Origin: Hyphomicrobium_A sp963817485 | Lineage (GTDB): Bacteria > Pseudomonadota > Alphaproteobacteria > Rhizobiales > Hyphomicrobiaceae | Direction: 5' to 3' | Length of the DNA stretch: 64,000 nucleotides | Assembly: GCA_963817485.1 (NCBI GenBank) | Contig: CAWFOR010000026.1 | Location: 62,001 to 126,000, forward strand | Made by a program: the position numbers and the translations under genes | Part shown: positions 16,485-26,339 of the stretch, one piece after another | Position numbering within the stretch: position 1 is the first letter of the stretch | Layout: the number at the start of each line of letters is the position of its first letter | The notes under the pieces: generated by a model | Database searches by the model: none | Seen by the model: the letters and a program-made list of their open reading frames with translations, nothing else | What the model was told of the DNA's origin: nothing

Positions 16485-17615
16485 ATGGGGAGCGAAGGAC
16501 CGTTTGGGGGTTTTGACATGTCGAGCGTCATGGGCAGGGCCACGTCGGCGGCATACGGGGTTTTCGATCGCGCGTGGACGGCATCCTGTTTTCCGCTGAT
16601 CGCGTTCCTCAACCTGATCTTCCGTCCCGACCCGGAGACAGGCGCGGTTGCCTGGTGGAGAATCGCAGGCTGGGTTGTCGTCAACACCGCGCTGCTGTCC
16701 TTCGCGGTGACGCAGCTCGACTGGCGCAATCTGTTCTGGGCGCTCGTCGTGTTTCTCGTCATCCACATCCTCATCATGATGAGCAGCTTGCGCATCATGT
16801 ACGAGGAGAAGCGCGTCATGGAAGGTTCGATGAAGGCGGAGGCCATGCGCTTCTCCGCACTTGATGCGGTCAACGACATGTCGATTCTGGCGTCCTCGGT
16901 CGTCTTCTATGTGGCCGGCCTCGCGGCGCTGATCGAGGCGATCGAACGTTCCGGCATGGCGACGATCCTGCGCCACAGACCCACGCTCAACAGCGAGTAC
17001 AACGAGTACCTCGCCTGCGTCCTCAACGAGGTCCCGATCGTCAACTCGATCGTCAACATGGCCGCCAACCTCGCGAAGTACTCCGACAACGTGACGGCAC
17101 AGATCGTCTACAACGGCTGGACCGGCAACGGCGTGCGCCTGCTCATCGTCACCACCGTCAGCGTGATCGTCGTGCGCGCGCTGCTTCTACGCTTCCAGCA
17201 ATGGAGCCAGCAGATCGCCATGGCGCACGGGTTGGAGAGCGGTACGGTGAGCGCGGAGGGCGTGAAGAAGCGGCTGGTGCGCGTACCCACGACTCTAAAT
17301 AGCCACCTCATGACCTCGGCGTTGACACACCCCGATACGCTCGTGCGCAAGCGCGCACTCGCCGCCATGGCTAAGCTCGAGGTGCCGCACTTCGCCCGCG
17401 ACTTCCTGATGAAGCTCGATACGCATCTGGAGCGCGACCTTGGCCTTGCGCACATCCGCGAGGCCTGCGCGACGATGAGCGCGTCCGCGCGCGAGAAGCT
17501 CGGAGGCGAGCTGGCACCCATCCTCGAAAAGCAGATGGGCTCCATCAAGGACGCCATCGACATGCAGACACGCGCCCGGCTGGAAGAGCTGAAATCGATG
17601 CTGAAACGCGCCTGA
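16485..17615 (+). CDS. Polytopic membrane protein with C-terminal helical repeat domain, unknown function
   Basis: 376 residues, not recognised. Hydrophobic segments lie around CFPLIAFLNLIF, WRIAGWVVVNTALLSFAV, LFWALVVFLVIHILIM, ILASSVVFYVAGLAALI and RLLIVTTVSVIVVRALL. A cytoplasmic C-terminal part (about 245-376) is helical with HEAT-like spacing (HPDTLVRKRALAAMAKLEVP) and ends in a charged coiled stretch (TRARLEELKSMLK). ATG 16518 (MSSVMGR) is an alternative start. It lies 33 bases before an MHS transporter gene on the same strand, suggesting co-expression. The second and third segments plus the loop look channel-like, but no selectivity filter is visible. Confidence 0.78.
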   Translation: MGSEGPFGGFDMSSVMGRATSAAYGVFDRAWTASCFPLIAFLNLIFRPDPETGAVAWWRIAGWVVVNTALLSFAVTQLDWRNLFWALVVFLVIHILIMMSSLRIMYEEKRVMEGSMKAEAMRFSALDAVNDMSILASSVVFYVAGLAALIEAIERSGMATILRHRPTLNSEYNEYLACVLNEVPIVNSIVNMAANLAKYSDNVTAQIVYNGWTGNGVRLLIVTTVSVIVVRALLLRFQQWSQQIAMAHGLESGTVSAEGVKKRLVRVPTTLNSHLMTSALTHPDTLVRKRALAAMAKLEVPHFARDFLMKLDTHLERDLGLAHIREACATMSASAREKLGGELAPILEKQMGSIKDAIDMQTRARLEELKSMLKRA

Positions 17616-17648
17616 GCGGAGCCGTGCAAAACCGGGGGTGGGGCGCAC

Positions 17649-18977
17649 ATGGATGACCGCACGGGCGCCAGCGCATCAAGCCCGCCGACGACGGACCTCG
17701 CCGACGCCGCGCGCCGCCTCAAGGCCATCGTCATCGGCTCGTCCGGCAACCTCGTCGAGTGGTACGACTTCTACACCTACTCCGCCTTCGCGCTCTATTT
17801 CGCTTCCGCCTTCTTCCCGCAGGGCAGCCAGACAGCGCAGCTCCTCAACACCGCGGCGATCTTCGCGGTCGGCTTCCTCATGCGGCCCATCGGCGGATGG
17901 CTGTTCGGGCATTTCGCCGACCGCCACGGACGCCGGCTGTCGCTCACGGTCTCCGTCCTCCTGATGTGCTTTGGCTCGCTCATGATCGCGGTCATGCCGA
18001 CCTACGACACGATCGGCCTTGCCGCGCCCATCGTGCTGCTGGTTGCCCGCCTCATCCAGGGACTGAGCCTCGGCGGCGAGTACGGCTGCAGCGCCACGTA
18101 TCTGTCCGAGATGGCACACCCCGATCACCGCGGCTTCTATTCGAGCTTTCAGTACGTGACGCTGATCGGCGGGCAGCTCATCGCCATGCTGGTGCTGCTG
18201 GTGCTGCAGCGGCTTCTGCTCACGCCCGACCAGCTCGAGGACTGGGGCTGGCGCATCCCGTTCGCGATCGGGGCGGGGCTCGCGGTCGTCGTCTATTTCA
18301 TGCGCCGCGACATGGACGAGACGGATGCGTTCCTGGATGCGCGCGAGCTTGGCGACTTTTCCAACCCGCTGCGAGAGCTCATGCAGCACCCGCGCGAGGT
18401 GGCAATCGTGGTCGGCCTCACGCTCGGCGGCACCATCGCCTTCTATACCTACACGACCTACATGCAGAAGTTCCTGGTGAACTCGTCGGGGCTCTCGAAG
18501 GACACCTCGACCGTCATCTCGGCGGCGAGCCTCTTCTGCTACATGTGCCTGCAGCCGGTGGTCGGCGCAATCTCCGACGTGGTCGGGCGGCGCCCGGTGC
18601 TCTTGTCGTTCGGCGTTCTCGGGACGCTGCTAACGGTGCCGATCCTCACGGCGCTGGAGGGCACGAAGGACGCCTGGACCGCCTTCCTGCTCATCATGGC
18701 CGCGCTTGTCATCGTGAGCGGCTACACCGCGATCAACGCCATCGTAAAGGCCGAGCTGTTCCCGACGCGGGTGCGCGCCATCGGCGTCGGCTTTCCCTAC
18801 GCCGTCACGGTTGCCCTGTTCGGAGGCTCGGCCGAGTACGTGGCGCTCTATTTGAAGGAGATCGGCCACGCGCGGGCGTTCTACTGGTATGTGACGGGGT
18901 GCATTTTCGTCTCGCTGACGGTTTATGCGCTCATGCGCGACACGCGTCGTCACAGCGCCATGGAGCGATCAGGGTAA
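17649..18977 (+). CDS. MFS transporter of the metabolite:H+ symporter (MHS) family
   Basis: 442 residues with about 12 transmembrane segments. Family marks are the N-terminal GNLVEWYDFYTYSAFALYFA, typical of KgtP/ProP-type MHS transporters, the cytoplasmic loop GHFADRHGRR between helices 2 and 3, RLIQGLSLGGEYG, and the mirrored DVVGRRPVLL. The substrate is probably a dicarboxylate, oxoacid or compatible solute, but residues do not specify which. It starts 33 bases after the unknown membrane protein and is followed by typA 71 bases downstream. Confidence 0.93.
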   Translation: MDDRTGASASSPPTTDLADAARRLKAIVIGSSGNLVEWYDFYTYSAFALYFASAFFPQGSQTAQLLNTAAIFAVGFLMRPIGGWLFGHFADRHGRRLSLTVSVLLMCFGSLMIAVMPTYDTIGLAAPIVLLVARLIQGLSLGGEYGCSATYLSEMAHPDHRGFYSSFQYVTLIGGQLIAMLVLLVLQRLLLTPDQLEDWGWRIPFAIGAGLAVVVYFMRRDMDETDAFLDARELGDFSNPLRELMQHPREVAIVVGLTLGGTIAFYTYTTYMQKFLVNSSGLSKDTSTVISAASLFCYMCLQPVVGAISDVVGRRPVLLSFGVLGTLLTVPILTALEGTKDAWTAFLLIMAALVIVSGYTAINAIVKAELFPTRVRAIGVGFPYAVTVALFGGSAEYVALYLKEIGHARAFYWYVTGCIFVSLTVYALMRDTRRHSAMERSG

Positions 18978-19048
18978 AAGCCGCGGGCTGGCGGGCGGGA
19001 GCGCGATGTGCTAGGTCCGCGCATCTTTTGCGCTGCACAAAGCCTCTG

Positions 19049-20876
19049 ATGAACCTGAGAAACATCGCGATTATCGCCCACGTCGACCATGGCAAGACGA
19101 CGCTTGTCGACGAGCTCCTGAAGCAATCCGGCTCGTTCCGCGAGGGCCAGCGCGTGGCTGAGCGGGCGATGGATTCCAACGACCTGGAACGCGAGCGCGG
19201 CATCACCATCCTCGCCAAGTGCACCTCGGTCCTGTGGAAGGGCACGCGCATCAATATCGTCGACACGCCGGGCCACGCCGATTTCGGCGGCGAGGTCGAG
19301 CGCATCCTGAACATGGTCGATGGCGTTGTGGTGCTGGTCGACGCTTCCGAGGGCCCGCTGCCGCAGACCAAGTTCGTGGTCTCCAAGGCCTTGAAGCGCG
19401 GGCTCCGCCCCATCGTCGTCATCAACAAGATCGACCGCCCCGACGAGCGCCATCTCGATGTGCTGAACGAGATCTTCGATCTCTTCGCCAACCTCGACGC
19501 CACCGACCTGCAGCTCGACTTCCCCGTGCTCTACGGCTCCGGCCGCGACGGTTGGATGGCCACCTCGCCCGAGGGGCCCAAGGACAATCTCGATCCGCTG
19601 TTCGATCTCGTCGTCTCCCACGTCCCTGCACCCAAGGTGGAGGCGGGGCCCCTGCGCATGCTGGCGACGACGCTCGAAGCCGATCCGTTCCTCGGCCGCA
19701 TCCTCACCTGCCGCATCTCCTCGGGCGTGCTCAAGGCCGGGCAGCCCTTGAAAGCGCTCAACCGCAACGGCGAGCTCGTCGAGAATTTCCGCGTGCAGAA
19801 GGTGCTGGCCTTCCGCGGGCTCGAGCGCACGCCGGTCGAGCAGGCCGAGGCGGGCGAGATCGTCGCCGTCGCCGGCATGAGCGAGGCGACCGTTGCCGAC
19901 ACGCTGTGCGACCCTTCGATCGATACCCCGCTGCCGGCACAGCCGGTCGACCCGCCGACCTTGTCGATGACCTTCCGCATCAACGACGGCCCGTTCGCCG
20001 GCCAGGAAGGCGATAAGGTGCAGAGCCGCGTCATCCTCGAGCGCCTGATGAAGGAAGCCGAGCGCAACATCGCCATCAAGGTCACGGTGTCGGAGGACAA
20101 GGATGCCTTCGACGTCGCCGGCCGCGGCGAGCTCCAGCTCGGCATTCTGATCGAGAACATGCGCCGCGAAGGCTTCGAGCTCACGGTTTCGCGGCCGAAG
20201 GTCGTGTTCAAGACGGACGCAGCCAGCGGCGAGAAGCTCGAGCCGGTCGAGGAGGTCATCATCGACGTCGACGAGGGCTTCACCGGCGTCGTCGTGCAGA
20301 AGCTGTCGGAGCGCAAGGGCGAGCTGTTGGAGATGCGCCCCTCGGGCGGCGGACGCCAGCGCATGGTGTTCCATGTGCCGACGCGCGGGCTCCTGGGCTA
20401 CCAGAGCGAGCTTCTGTCGGACACGCGCGGCACGGCCGTGTTGAACAAGCTGTTCCACGCCTATGCGCCGTTCAAGGGCGAGATCGCCGTCGCGCCGTAC
20501 GGGCGTGCTCATCTCCAACTCTGCCGGCGAGGCGGCGGCCTACGCCATCTTCAACCTGCAGGATCGCGGGCCCTTCATGATCGGCGCGCAGACGCGCGTC
20601 TACGAGGGCATGATCGTCGGTGAGCACACGCGCGACAACGATCTCGAAGTCAATGTCGTGAAAGGAAAAAAGCTCACCAACGTGCGCGCTTCCGGCAAGG
20701 ACGAGAACGTGCTGCTGACGCCTCCGATGAAGCTCACGCTGGAAAAGGCGATGGCCTACATCACCGACGACGAGCTCGTCGAGGTGACGCCGAAGTCTAT
20801 TCGGCTGCGCAAGCGCTGGCTCGATCCCAACATGCGCAAGAAGATGGAGCGCTCACGCGATCGCGAAGTGGCGTGA
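19049..20876 (+). pseudogene. typA: Ribosome-associated GTPase TypA/BipA, interrupted by one extra base
   Basis: Translational GTPase of the EF-G group that binds the ribosome under stress and cold. G1 AHVDHGKTT, switch II DTPGHADFGG, and NKIDRPDER are intact, as are the domain III and C-terminal domain parts (LGYQSELLSDTRGTAVLN, VKGKKLTNVRASGKDE). Up to HAYAPFKGEIA the frame is continuous; RRTGVLISNSAGEAAAYA onward is in another frame. The extra base lies within 20487-20497. Length 1828 is 3n+1, repairing to 608 residues, the usual TypA length. A sequencing error is the likely cause. Confidence 0.93.
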
Positions 20877-20963
20877 GTGAAAATTACCCTCTGCGCCGTT
20901 GTTCGCTTGAGATGTTATTGTTATAGCGTTGCTGGTTATCGCCGCATTCCAGAGGAGACCACA

Positions 20964-21221
20964 ATGCGTAAGCCGTTGATCCTGGCCATCGCCGCCGCCG
21001 CGCTGTGCAGCACCGCTGCGCTGGCCGATTCCAAGCCGTCCGCCGACGAGGCGACGAAGGTGAAAGCAACGCTCACCGAATGGGGCTGCGAAGGCGGCAC
21101 GATCGAAAAAGAGACCGAGGCCAGCGGCGTGTTCGAGGTGGACGACGCCAAGTGCAAGGGCGCCCAGTACGACATCAAGCTCGACAGCGCGTTCAAGATC
21201 ATCAACATCACGCGCGACTGA
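20964..21221 (+). CDS. Small secreted PepSY-like protein
   Basis: 85 residues: signal peptide RKPLILAIAAAALCSTAALA followed by a compact domain DEATKVKATLTEWGCEGG, ...ASGVFEVDDAKCKGAQYDIKL and INITRD. The order helix, then beta strands ending in a hydrophobic strand, fits the PepSY_2 type found in periplasmic proteins. Two Cys in the mature domain may pair. AGAGGAGA about seven bases upstream of ATG 20964 is a strong ribosome binding site. PepSY domains are thought to bind or inhibit peptidases or sense metals; no partner is evident here. Confidence 0.82.
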   Translation: MRKPLILAIAAAALCSTAALADSKPSADEATKVKATLTEWGCEGGTIEKETEASGVFEVDDAKCKGAQYDIKLDSAFKIINITRD

Positions 21222-21287
21222 AAGCGTAGCGAATAGCTCGCTCGACGAATTTCGTGCGCCGGTCGACCCATCGGCCGGCGCAATGCT

Positions 21288-22683
21288 TTGAGCGGTCCCC
21301 TGCACCTGCTAAGCACGCCTCAGGCATTGCGAGGCCCGCGCGTGGCATTCCGAAAATCCGACCAAGGGCGCCTGAGCGTCTCTGCCGACCTGAAATGGCC
21401 GGTGGGCGTCACGCCGCCGCCCGAGTTCCAGACCGCAGTCGATTTCGCGCGCGACGACGAGGGCCACCTCTTCGTCACCGGACGCGCCGGCACCGGAAAA
21501 TCGACGCTCCTGCGCGCCATGCGCGAGATGATCACGCAGGAGGCCGTCGTGCTGGCGCCGACGGGGCTCGCGGCAGTGAACGTCGGCGGCCAGACCATCC
21601 ACTCCTTCTTCGGCTTTCCGCCGCGGCTCATCCGCCCCGACGATATCCGCCGCAGCCGCAACGGCCGGCTCATGCGCAAGCTCAAGGCCATCATCATCGA
21701 CGAGGTGTCGATGGTGCGCTCCGACCTGATGTGGGCCATCGACCAATCGCTGCGCATGAACCGCGGGCGCCCGCGCGAAGCCTTCGGCGGCGTTCGGCTC
21801 ATCCTGTTCGGCGATTTGCATCAGTTGCCCCCGGTCGTGCAGGGTGCCGAGGTGGCCGAGCACCTAGAAAGCGCGCACGGCGGGCCGTTCTTCTTCCAGG
21901 TGCCCGCCTTGATGGAAGGCGCCGGAGTGTCGCTGATCGAGCTCGAGCGCGTGTTCCGTCAGAGCGACGAGACACTCTTGCGCGTCTTGAACCGCGTGCG
22001 CGACGGCGAGGCGACCGAGGAGGATCTGGCCGTCCTCAACGAGCGCGCGCACGCCATCCGCACGCTCGGCGAAGGGGACGCCTACGTGATCCTCACGCCC
22101 ACGAATGCCGCCGCGCAGCGCATCAACATGGCCTACCTCGAAGCGCTTCCCGGCAACGTGACGACCTACGAGGCCGGCATCTCCGGCGAGTTCGGCGACA
22201 GTGCGCACCCGACGGATGCCACGCTGCTGCTCAAGGTCGGCGCGAAGGTGATCCTCCTGCGCAACGACCCGGACCGGCGATGGGTCAATGGCTCGATCGC
22301 AAGAGTTCGCGCGGCTGGAGAAGTCGCGCGTGTGGATCGAGATCGACGGCAAGGTGCACGAGATCGAGCCCGCGTCGTGGGAAGCGCGGCGCTACGCATT
22401 CGACCAGGCGGCGGAGAAGATCGAGGAGAAGGTGACGGGCACGTTCCGGCAGTTCCCGCTGCGCCACGCCTGGGCGCTCACCATCCACAAGTCGCAGGGG
22501 CTCACGCTCGACCGCGTCTACATCGATCTCGGGCGGGGAACCTTTGCGCACGGACAGGCGTATGTCGCTTTATCGCGGTGCCGATCACTCGAAGGTCTCG
22601 CCCTCGCGCGGCCGCTCCGGCCATCGGACATCCTTTTCGACCGGTCGGCGATGGGCTACCGCGACAAATTCCCGCGCCTCTGA
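21288..22683 (+). pseudogene. Pif1/RecD2-like DNA helicase with one extra base
   Basis: SF1 helicase. N-terminal half: Walker A GRAGTGKSTLLRAM, a conserved LAAVNVGGQTIHSFFGF, Walker B IIIDEVSMV, and Gln motif GDLHQLPPVV. C-terminal half (second RecA fold, UvrD_C_2-like): FPLRHAWALTIHKSQGLTLD and GQAYVALSRC. The two halves are in different frames. The extra base lies at 22309-22312, after WVNGSIARV; deleting it gives RRLEKSRVWIEIDG. The length is 3n+1. The start is uncertain: TTG 21288 or a GTG at 21342. The predicted role is 5'-3' DNA or RNA-DNA helicase activity. Confidence 0.9.
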
Positions 22684-22761
22684 TTGCGCCGGGTCAATGC
22701 ACCAAGCGCAAGGCTCGGCTAGCAGGAGCACACGGGATTAAGCTCTAAGCAACCGGTTATA

Positions 22762-22793
22762 TTGCATCGCAATAAATAAATGTTGCGCTGCAC
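22762..22793. promoter_or_regulatory. Candidate PhaR operator pair upstream of the phasin gene
   Basis: TTGCATCGCAA (22762-22772) is a perfect TTGC-N3-GCAA dyad, and TTGCGCTGCAC (22783-22793) repeats it imperfectly 21 bases on, two helical turns away. TGC-N3-GCA dyads are known targets of PhaR, the repressor of phasin and PHA genes in alphaproteobacteria. The pair lies 110-140 bases before the phasin start, within 207 bases free of genes. Confidence 0.45.
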
Positions 22794-22902
22794 AAAAACC
22801 TCGCGTATAAAGTCGGGGTCTCATGGCTCCCTCGAGCGAAATCAATTCTGCGCCTGACGAGCCGCCCCGTCGCGTACTACGCCCTTTCATATGGAGACCG
22901 TC

Positions 22903-23358
22903 ATGACCGACCAATTCACCCGCCAGGCACAAGACATGCTGGCGGCCGCCAAAGAGGCACGCATCCCCGAGAACGTCCAGGCCTTCGCCGAGGATAGCGT
23001 CGCCAAGACCCGCGAGGCCTATTCCAAGATGAGCGCCGCCACCAAGGATAGCGTCAAGGCGATGCAGGAGATCGTGCTCGCCGCGCAGGCCGGCGCCAAG
23101 ACCTTCGGCGAGAAGATGCTGCATACCGCCACCGTGAACGCCGAGGCGGCATTCGACGCCGCCGAAGCCATGGCCAAGGCCAAGACCGTTCCCGAGATGG
23201 CGCGCCTGCAGGCCACCTACATCCAGCAGCAGCTCGCCACGGCCAGCGCGCAGACGAAGGAGTTCTTCGAGCTGTCGAACAAGATCGGCCGGCAGACGCT
23301 GGAAAGCATGAATGCCGTCGCCAGCAAGACCTTCGACCAGATAAAGAACGTCGGCTAA
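22903..23358 (+). CDS. Phasin-family protein
   Basis: 151 residues, almost entirely helical and Ala-rich, with the phasin pattern of amphipathic helices: SVKAMQEIVLAAQAGAKTFG, AEAAFDAAEAMAKAKTV, MARLQATYIQQQLATASAQ and a terminal FDQIKNVG. Phasins coat polyhydroxyalkanoate granules and stop them merging. GGAG at 22894-22897 places ATG 22903 (MTDQFTRQ) as the better start; ATG 22891 is in frame too. A terminator follows directly, so it is monocistronic. PHA granule genes themselves are not in the window, so the granule role is from family knowledge. Confidence 0.92.
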   Translation: MTDQFTRQAQDMLAAAKEARIPENVQAFAEDSVAKTREAYSKMSAATKDSVKAMQEIVLAAQAGAKTFGEKMLHTATVNAEAAFDAAEAMAKAKTVPEMARLQATYIQQQLATASAQTKEFFELSNKIGRQTLESMNAVASKTFDQIKNVG

Positions 23359-23396
23359 CGCCTCCGACGATCGACACTCTCAATGCCGCACGCTAG

Positions 23397-23427
23397 AGGG
23401 GCCCGCATTATGGCGGGCTCCTTTTTT
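23397..23427 (+). terminator. Rho-independent terminator after the phasin gene
   Basis: GCCCGC (23401-23406) and GCGGGC (23413-23418, with GCGGGCT) form a short GC-rich stem with flanking G-C pairs, followed by CTCC and six T (23422-23427). It ends the phasin transcript. Confidence 0.7.
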
Positions 23428-23527
23428 GTTTACTGTGGCCCGACTTTCGGCAAACTGTTAGGTCCCGATAGGGGATACGAAATCCGGGCCGGCCGCTCGG
23501 CTGGTCCGCCCAACGCAAAGTCTTTCG

Positions 23528-24037
23528 ATGCTGGGCGCGAGCGCACATTGCGAGATCCGCCGGGGCAACCTCACGGACGCGCCGGCACTGAGCGAGGTGT
23601 TCCGCCAGACGTGGAGTCAGGCCTACCTCGGCATTATTCCGCAAGCGCACCTCGAGAGCATGATCCGCCGCCGCGGCGCGGACTGGTGGACGACGACGAT
23701 CAAATCCGGAAACGGCGTGCTCGTGCTGCAGGTGGGCGGCGAGGTCGCCGGCTACGCGACGCTCGGCGCGGCGCGGGTGCGGGGCGAGTACGAGGGCGAG
23801 ATCTACGAGATCTACATCACGCCGACGCATCAGGGCCTGGGCTTCGGCGAGCGGCTGTTCGAGGCCTGCCGCCATCAGCTCGACACTCGGCAGATGTGCG
23901 GCCTCATCGTCTGGGCGCTGGCCGACAACACCACTGCCGCCGACTTCTACTGGCGGCGTGGCGGTCGCCCGGTCGGCGTCGGCTTCGAGCGCTTCGGACC
24001 GCGCAAGCTCAAGAAGATCGCCTACGCGTGGGACTGA
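23528..24037 (+). CDS. GNAT-family acetyltransferase
   Basis: 169 residues. The GNAT core is visible: RRGNLTDAPALSEVFRQTW at the start, the central EIYEIYITPTHQGLGFGERLFE with acetyl-CoA-binding QGLGFG (Q/RxxGxG/A), and the terminal DNTTAADFYWRRGGRPVG. The predicted reaction is acetyl transfer to an amine of a small molecule or protein; substrate unknown. It lies between the phasin terminator and dapB, all on the + strand. Confidence 0.9.
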   Translation: MLGASAHCEIRRGNLTDAPALSEVFRQTWSQAYLGIIPQAHLESMIRRRGADWWTTTIKSGNGVLVLQVGGEVAGYATLGAARVRGEYEGEIYEIYITPTHQGLGFGERLFEACRHQLDTRQMCGLIVWALADNTTAADFYWRRGGRPVGVGFERFGPRKLKKIAYAWD

Positions 24038-24204
24038 CCGGGGACTGACCGGCGCCGGCACCATCCCCTCCCTAAAACTCCGGCTTGGCTTCGGCTGAGG
24101 ATTGCTCCTGCTGCAGCGCGGCCAAGCGGGGCGGCGCTCTTCCTATCGGCGGAGGGCGTTGCTATACCCCGCCCCACTCTCGCCGTTCGAACTCGAGGTC
24201 TCCG

Positions 24205-25002
24205 ATGAAGATCGCCGTGATGGGCGTTGCCGGCCGCATGGGCCAGGAGCTCGTGCGCGCGGTCAACGCGGTGGAGGGCTGCACGATCTCGGGCGCGGTC
24301 GAACGGCCGGATTCGCCCGCCATCGGGCAGGACATCGGCGTGCTCGCCGGCATCGGGCCGCTCGGCGTCGCGGTCAGCGCCGACGCGCTCGAGGTGATTG
24401 CCGGCTCCGAAGGCATCCTCGACTTCACGACGCCCAAATCGACCGTCGAGTTCGCGGGCCTCGCCGCCAATGCCCGCGTCGTCCACGTGATCGGCACCAC
24501 GGGGCTCAAGGAAGCCGACGAAGCGCAAATCGCGGCTGCCGCCCGCCACGCCCCCATCATCAAGGCCGGCAACATGAGCCTTGGCGTCAACCTGCTGGTG
24601 GCCGTCACCCGCCGCGTGGCGGAAGCGCTGGACGAGGACTTCGACATCGAGATCGTCGAGATGCACCACAGGAACAAGGTCGATGCTCCCTCCGGCACCG
24701 CGCTCATGCTGGGCGCGGCAGCGGCGGAAGGGCGCGGTGTCCACCTCGCCGAGCATTCGGTGAGCGCCCGCAACGGCATCACAGGACCGCGGCGGCGCGG
24801 CGACATCGGCTTTGCCAGCCTGCGCGGGGGAAGCGTCGTCGGCGACCATAGGGTGATCTTCGCCGGCGCCGGCGAGCGCATCGAGCTCGCCCATCTCGCC
24901 TGGGACCGCGGCATCTTTGCGCGCGGAGCGGTGAAGGCGCTGCTGTGGGGCAAAGGGCGGCCGCCGGGACTCTACTCGATGTCCGACGTGCTGGGCCTCT
25001 AG
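24205..25002 (+). CDS. dapB: 4-hydroxy-tetrahydrodipicolinate reductase
   Basis: NAD(P)H-dependent reductase of lysine and diaminopimelate synthesis. The N-terminal Rossmann motif is IAVMGVAGRMGQEL. The signature EMHHRNKVDAPSGTALML holds the catalytic His and Lys and the substrate-binding loop. 265 residues, standard. ATG 24205 is chosen because it begins exactly at the nucleotide-binding strand. It is followed by gpmA after 44 bases. asd and dapF, of the same pathway, occur elsewhere in the window. Confidence 0.95.
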   Translation: MKIAVMGVAGRMGQELVRAVNAVEGCTISGAVERPDSPAIGQDIGVLAGIGPLGVAVSADALEVIAGSEGILDFTTPKSTVEFAGLAANARVVHVIGTTGLKEADEAQIAAAARHAPIIKAGNMSLGVNLLVAVTRRVAEALDEDFDIEIVEMHHRNKVDAPSGTALMLGAAAAEGRGVHLAEHSVSARNGITGPRRRGDIGFASLRGGSVVGDHRVIFAGAGERIELAHLAWDRGIFARGAVKALLWGKGRPPGLYSMSDVLGL

Positions 25003-25046
25003 AGTTGGAGACGGACCGCGTGGCCCCGACGGAAGATGGCAATCAC

Positions 25047-25694
25047 ATGCTCGTGCTGATCCGGCACGGTGAGAGCGAGTGGAACCGCCGCAACCTCTTC
25101 ACCGGCTGGCACAACCCCGACCTCTCCGAGAAGGGGCTGATCGAGGCGCTCGTCGCCGCCCGCCTTCTGAAGGCCGGCGGCATGCACTTCGATGCCGCCT
25201 TCACGAGTGTGCTGAAGCGGGCCCAGCGCACGCTCGAGATCATCCTGGAGGAGATCGGCCAACTCGATCTGCCGATCACCTACAGCGAAGCCTTGAACGA
25301 GCGCCACTACGGCGACCTGTGCGGCCTCAACAAGGACGAGGCGCGCACCCGCTGGGGGGAGCAGCAAGTGAACATCTGGCGCCGCAGCTACGACGTGCCG
25401 CCGCCGGGGGGCGAAAGCCTGCAGGACACCGCCGAGCGCGTGATCCCCTACTACCGGAATGTGATCTGGCCGCAGATCAAATCCGGCAAGCGGGTGATCG
25501 TCTCCGCGCACGGCAACTCTCTGCGCGCGCTCATCATGGAGCTCGAGGGCCTGACGGCGGAAGAGATCCTCGACCGCGAGCTTGCAACAGGCGCCCCGAT
25601 CGTCTACCGGCTCGATGCCGCGGGCCGCGTGATCGAGCGCAAGGACTTGCTGCCCCGCCGCAGCATGGAAGCCCCTCCCGAGGACGTACTCTAA
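25047..25694 (+). CDS. gpmA: 2,3-bisphosphoglycerate-dependent phosphoglycerate mutase
   Basis: Interconverts 3- and 2-phosphoglycerate in glycolysis. 215 residues. The catalytic RHGESEWN motif opens the protein (His phosphorylated during turnover), with NERHYGDLCGLNK and the second His in VIVSAHGNSLRAL. ATG 25047 (MLVLIRHG) is chosen; GTG 25020 is in frame but adds residues that match nothing. It sits between dapB and the DUF4337 gene on the same strand. Confidence 0.94.
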   Translation: MLVLIRHGESEWNRRNLFTGWHNPDLSEKGLIEALVAARLLKAGGMHFDAAFTSVLKRAQRTLEIILEEIGQLDLPITYSEALNERHYGDLCGLNKDEARTRWGEQQVNIWRRSYDVPPPGGESLQDTAERVIPYYRNVIWPQIKSGKRVIVSAHGNSLRALIMELEGLTAEEILDRELATGAPIVYRLDAAGRVIERKDLLPRRSMEAPPEDVL

Positions 25695-25717
25695 GCGGAG
25701 CCGGGCAGGAGCGGATC

Positions 25718-26309
25718 ATGGCAAGTCTCGGCGAACTCTCCGGCGACGGCAGCAGCAAGCAGCGCGAACGGCTGATCGCCGTCTATATCGCCATCCTTGC
25801 GGTCGCGCTGTCGATCTGCAGCGTCGGCGGCGGCAACGCCACCAAGGACGCCACCGCCCGCAACATCGAAGCCTCGAATGCGTGGGCGTTCTTTCAAGCC
25901 AAGAACATCCGCCGCAACGACGTGCGCATCGAGATCGGCGATCTCGAATTGCGGCTTGCAACCGAGCCGACCCTTTCGGATGCGGCCAAGACGGCCATCG
26001 AGCGACAAGCTGAAGCAGTACCGCGACCAGGAAGCGCGTCTCACCTCCGAACCCGAGACGGGCGAGGGCGTGAAGGAGCTCATGGCCAAGGGCAAGGCGC
26101 TCGAGACGCAGCGCGACCGAGCCATGCGCAAGGACCCCTACTTCGACTACGGGCAGGCGCTTCTGCAGATCGCGATCGTGCTCGCCTCGGTGGCGATCAT
26201 CACCGGCGGGTCGATCCTGCTCGTGCTGAGCGCCGTGCTCGCGACCGGCGGCCTTATTTCCATGCTGAACGGCTTCATGCTGCTCTACAGCTTGCCTTTC
26301 ATCGGCTGA
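25718..26309 (+). pseudogene. DUF4337-type membrane protein with one extra base
   Basis: The first part, with an N-terminal membrane helix (LIAVYIAILAVALSICSVGG) and GNATKDATARNIEASNAWAFFQAKNI, is in one frame; the rest, from KLKQYRDQEARL through two C-terminal membrane helices (IAIVLASVAIITGGSILL, ATGGLISMLNGFML), is in another. An extra C at about 26003 splits them; deleting it gives AAKTAIEDKLKQYRD. Length 592 is 3n+1, repairing to 196 residues. The ATKD...AFFQAKNIR run is typical of DUF4337 proteins of unknown role. Confidence 0.85.
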
Positions 26310-26339
26310 GTTCCAACCCGCATCAACGAGACAACGAGA

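Noticed and set aside
18950..20518. A 522-residue open frame antisense to typA
   Set aside because: It is entirely opposite to a secure GTPase gene and shows no domain; a shadow.
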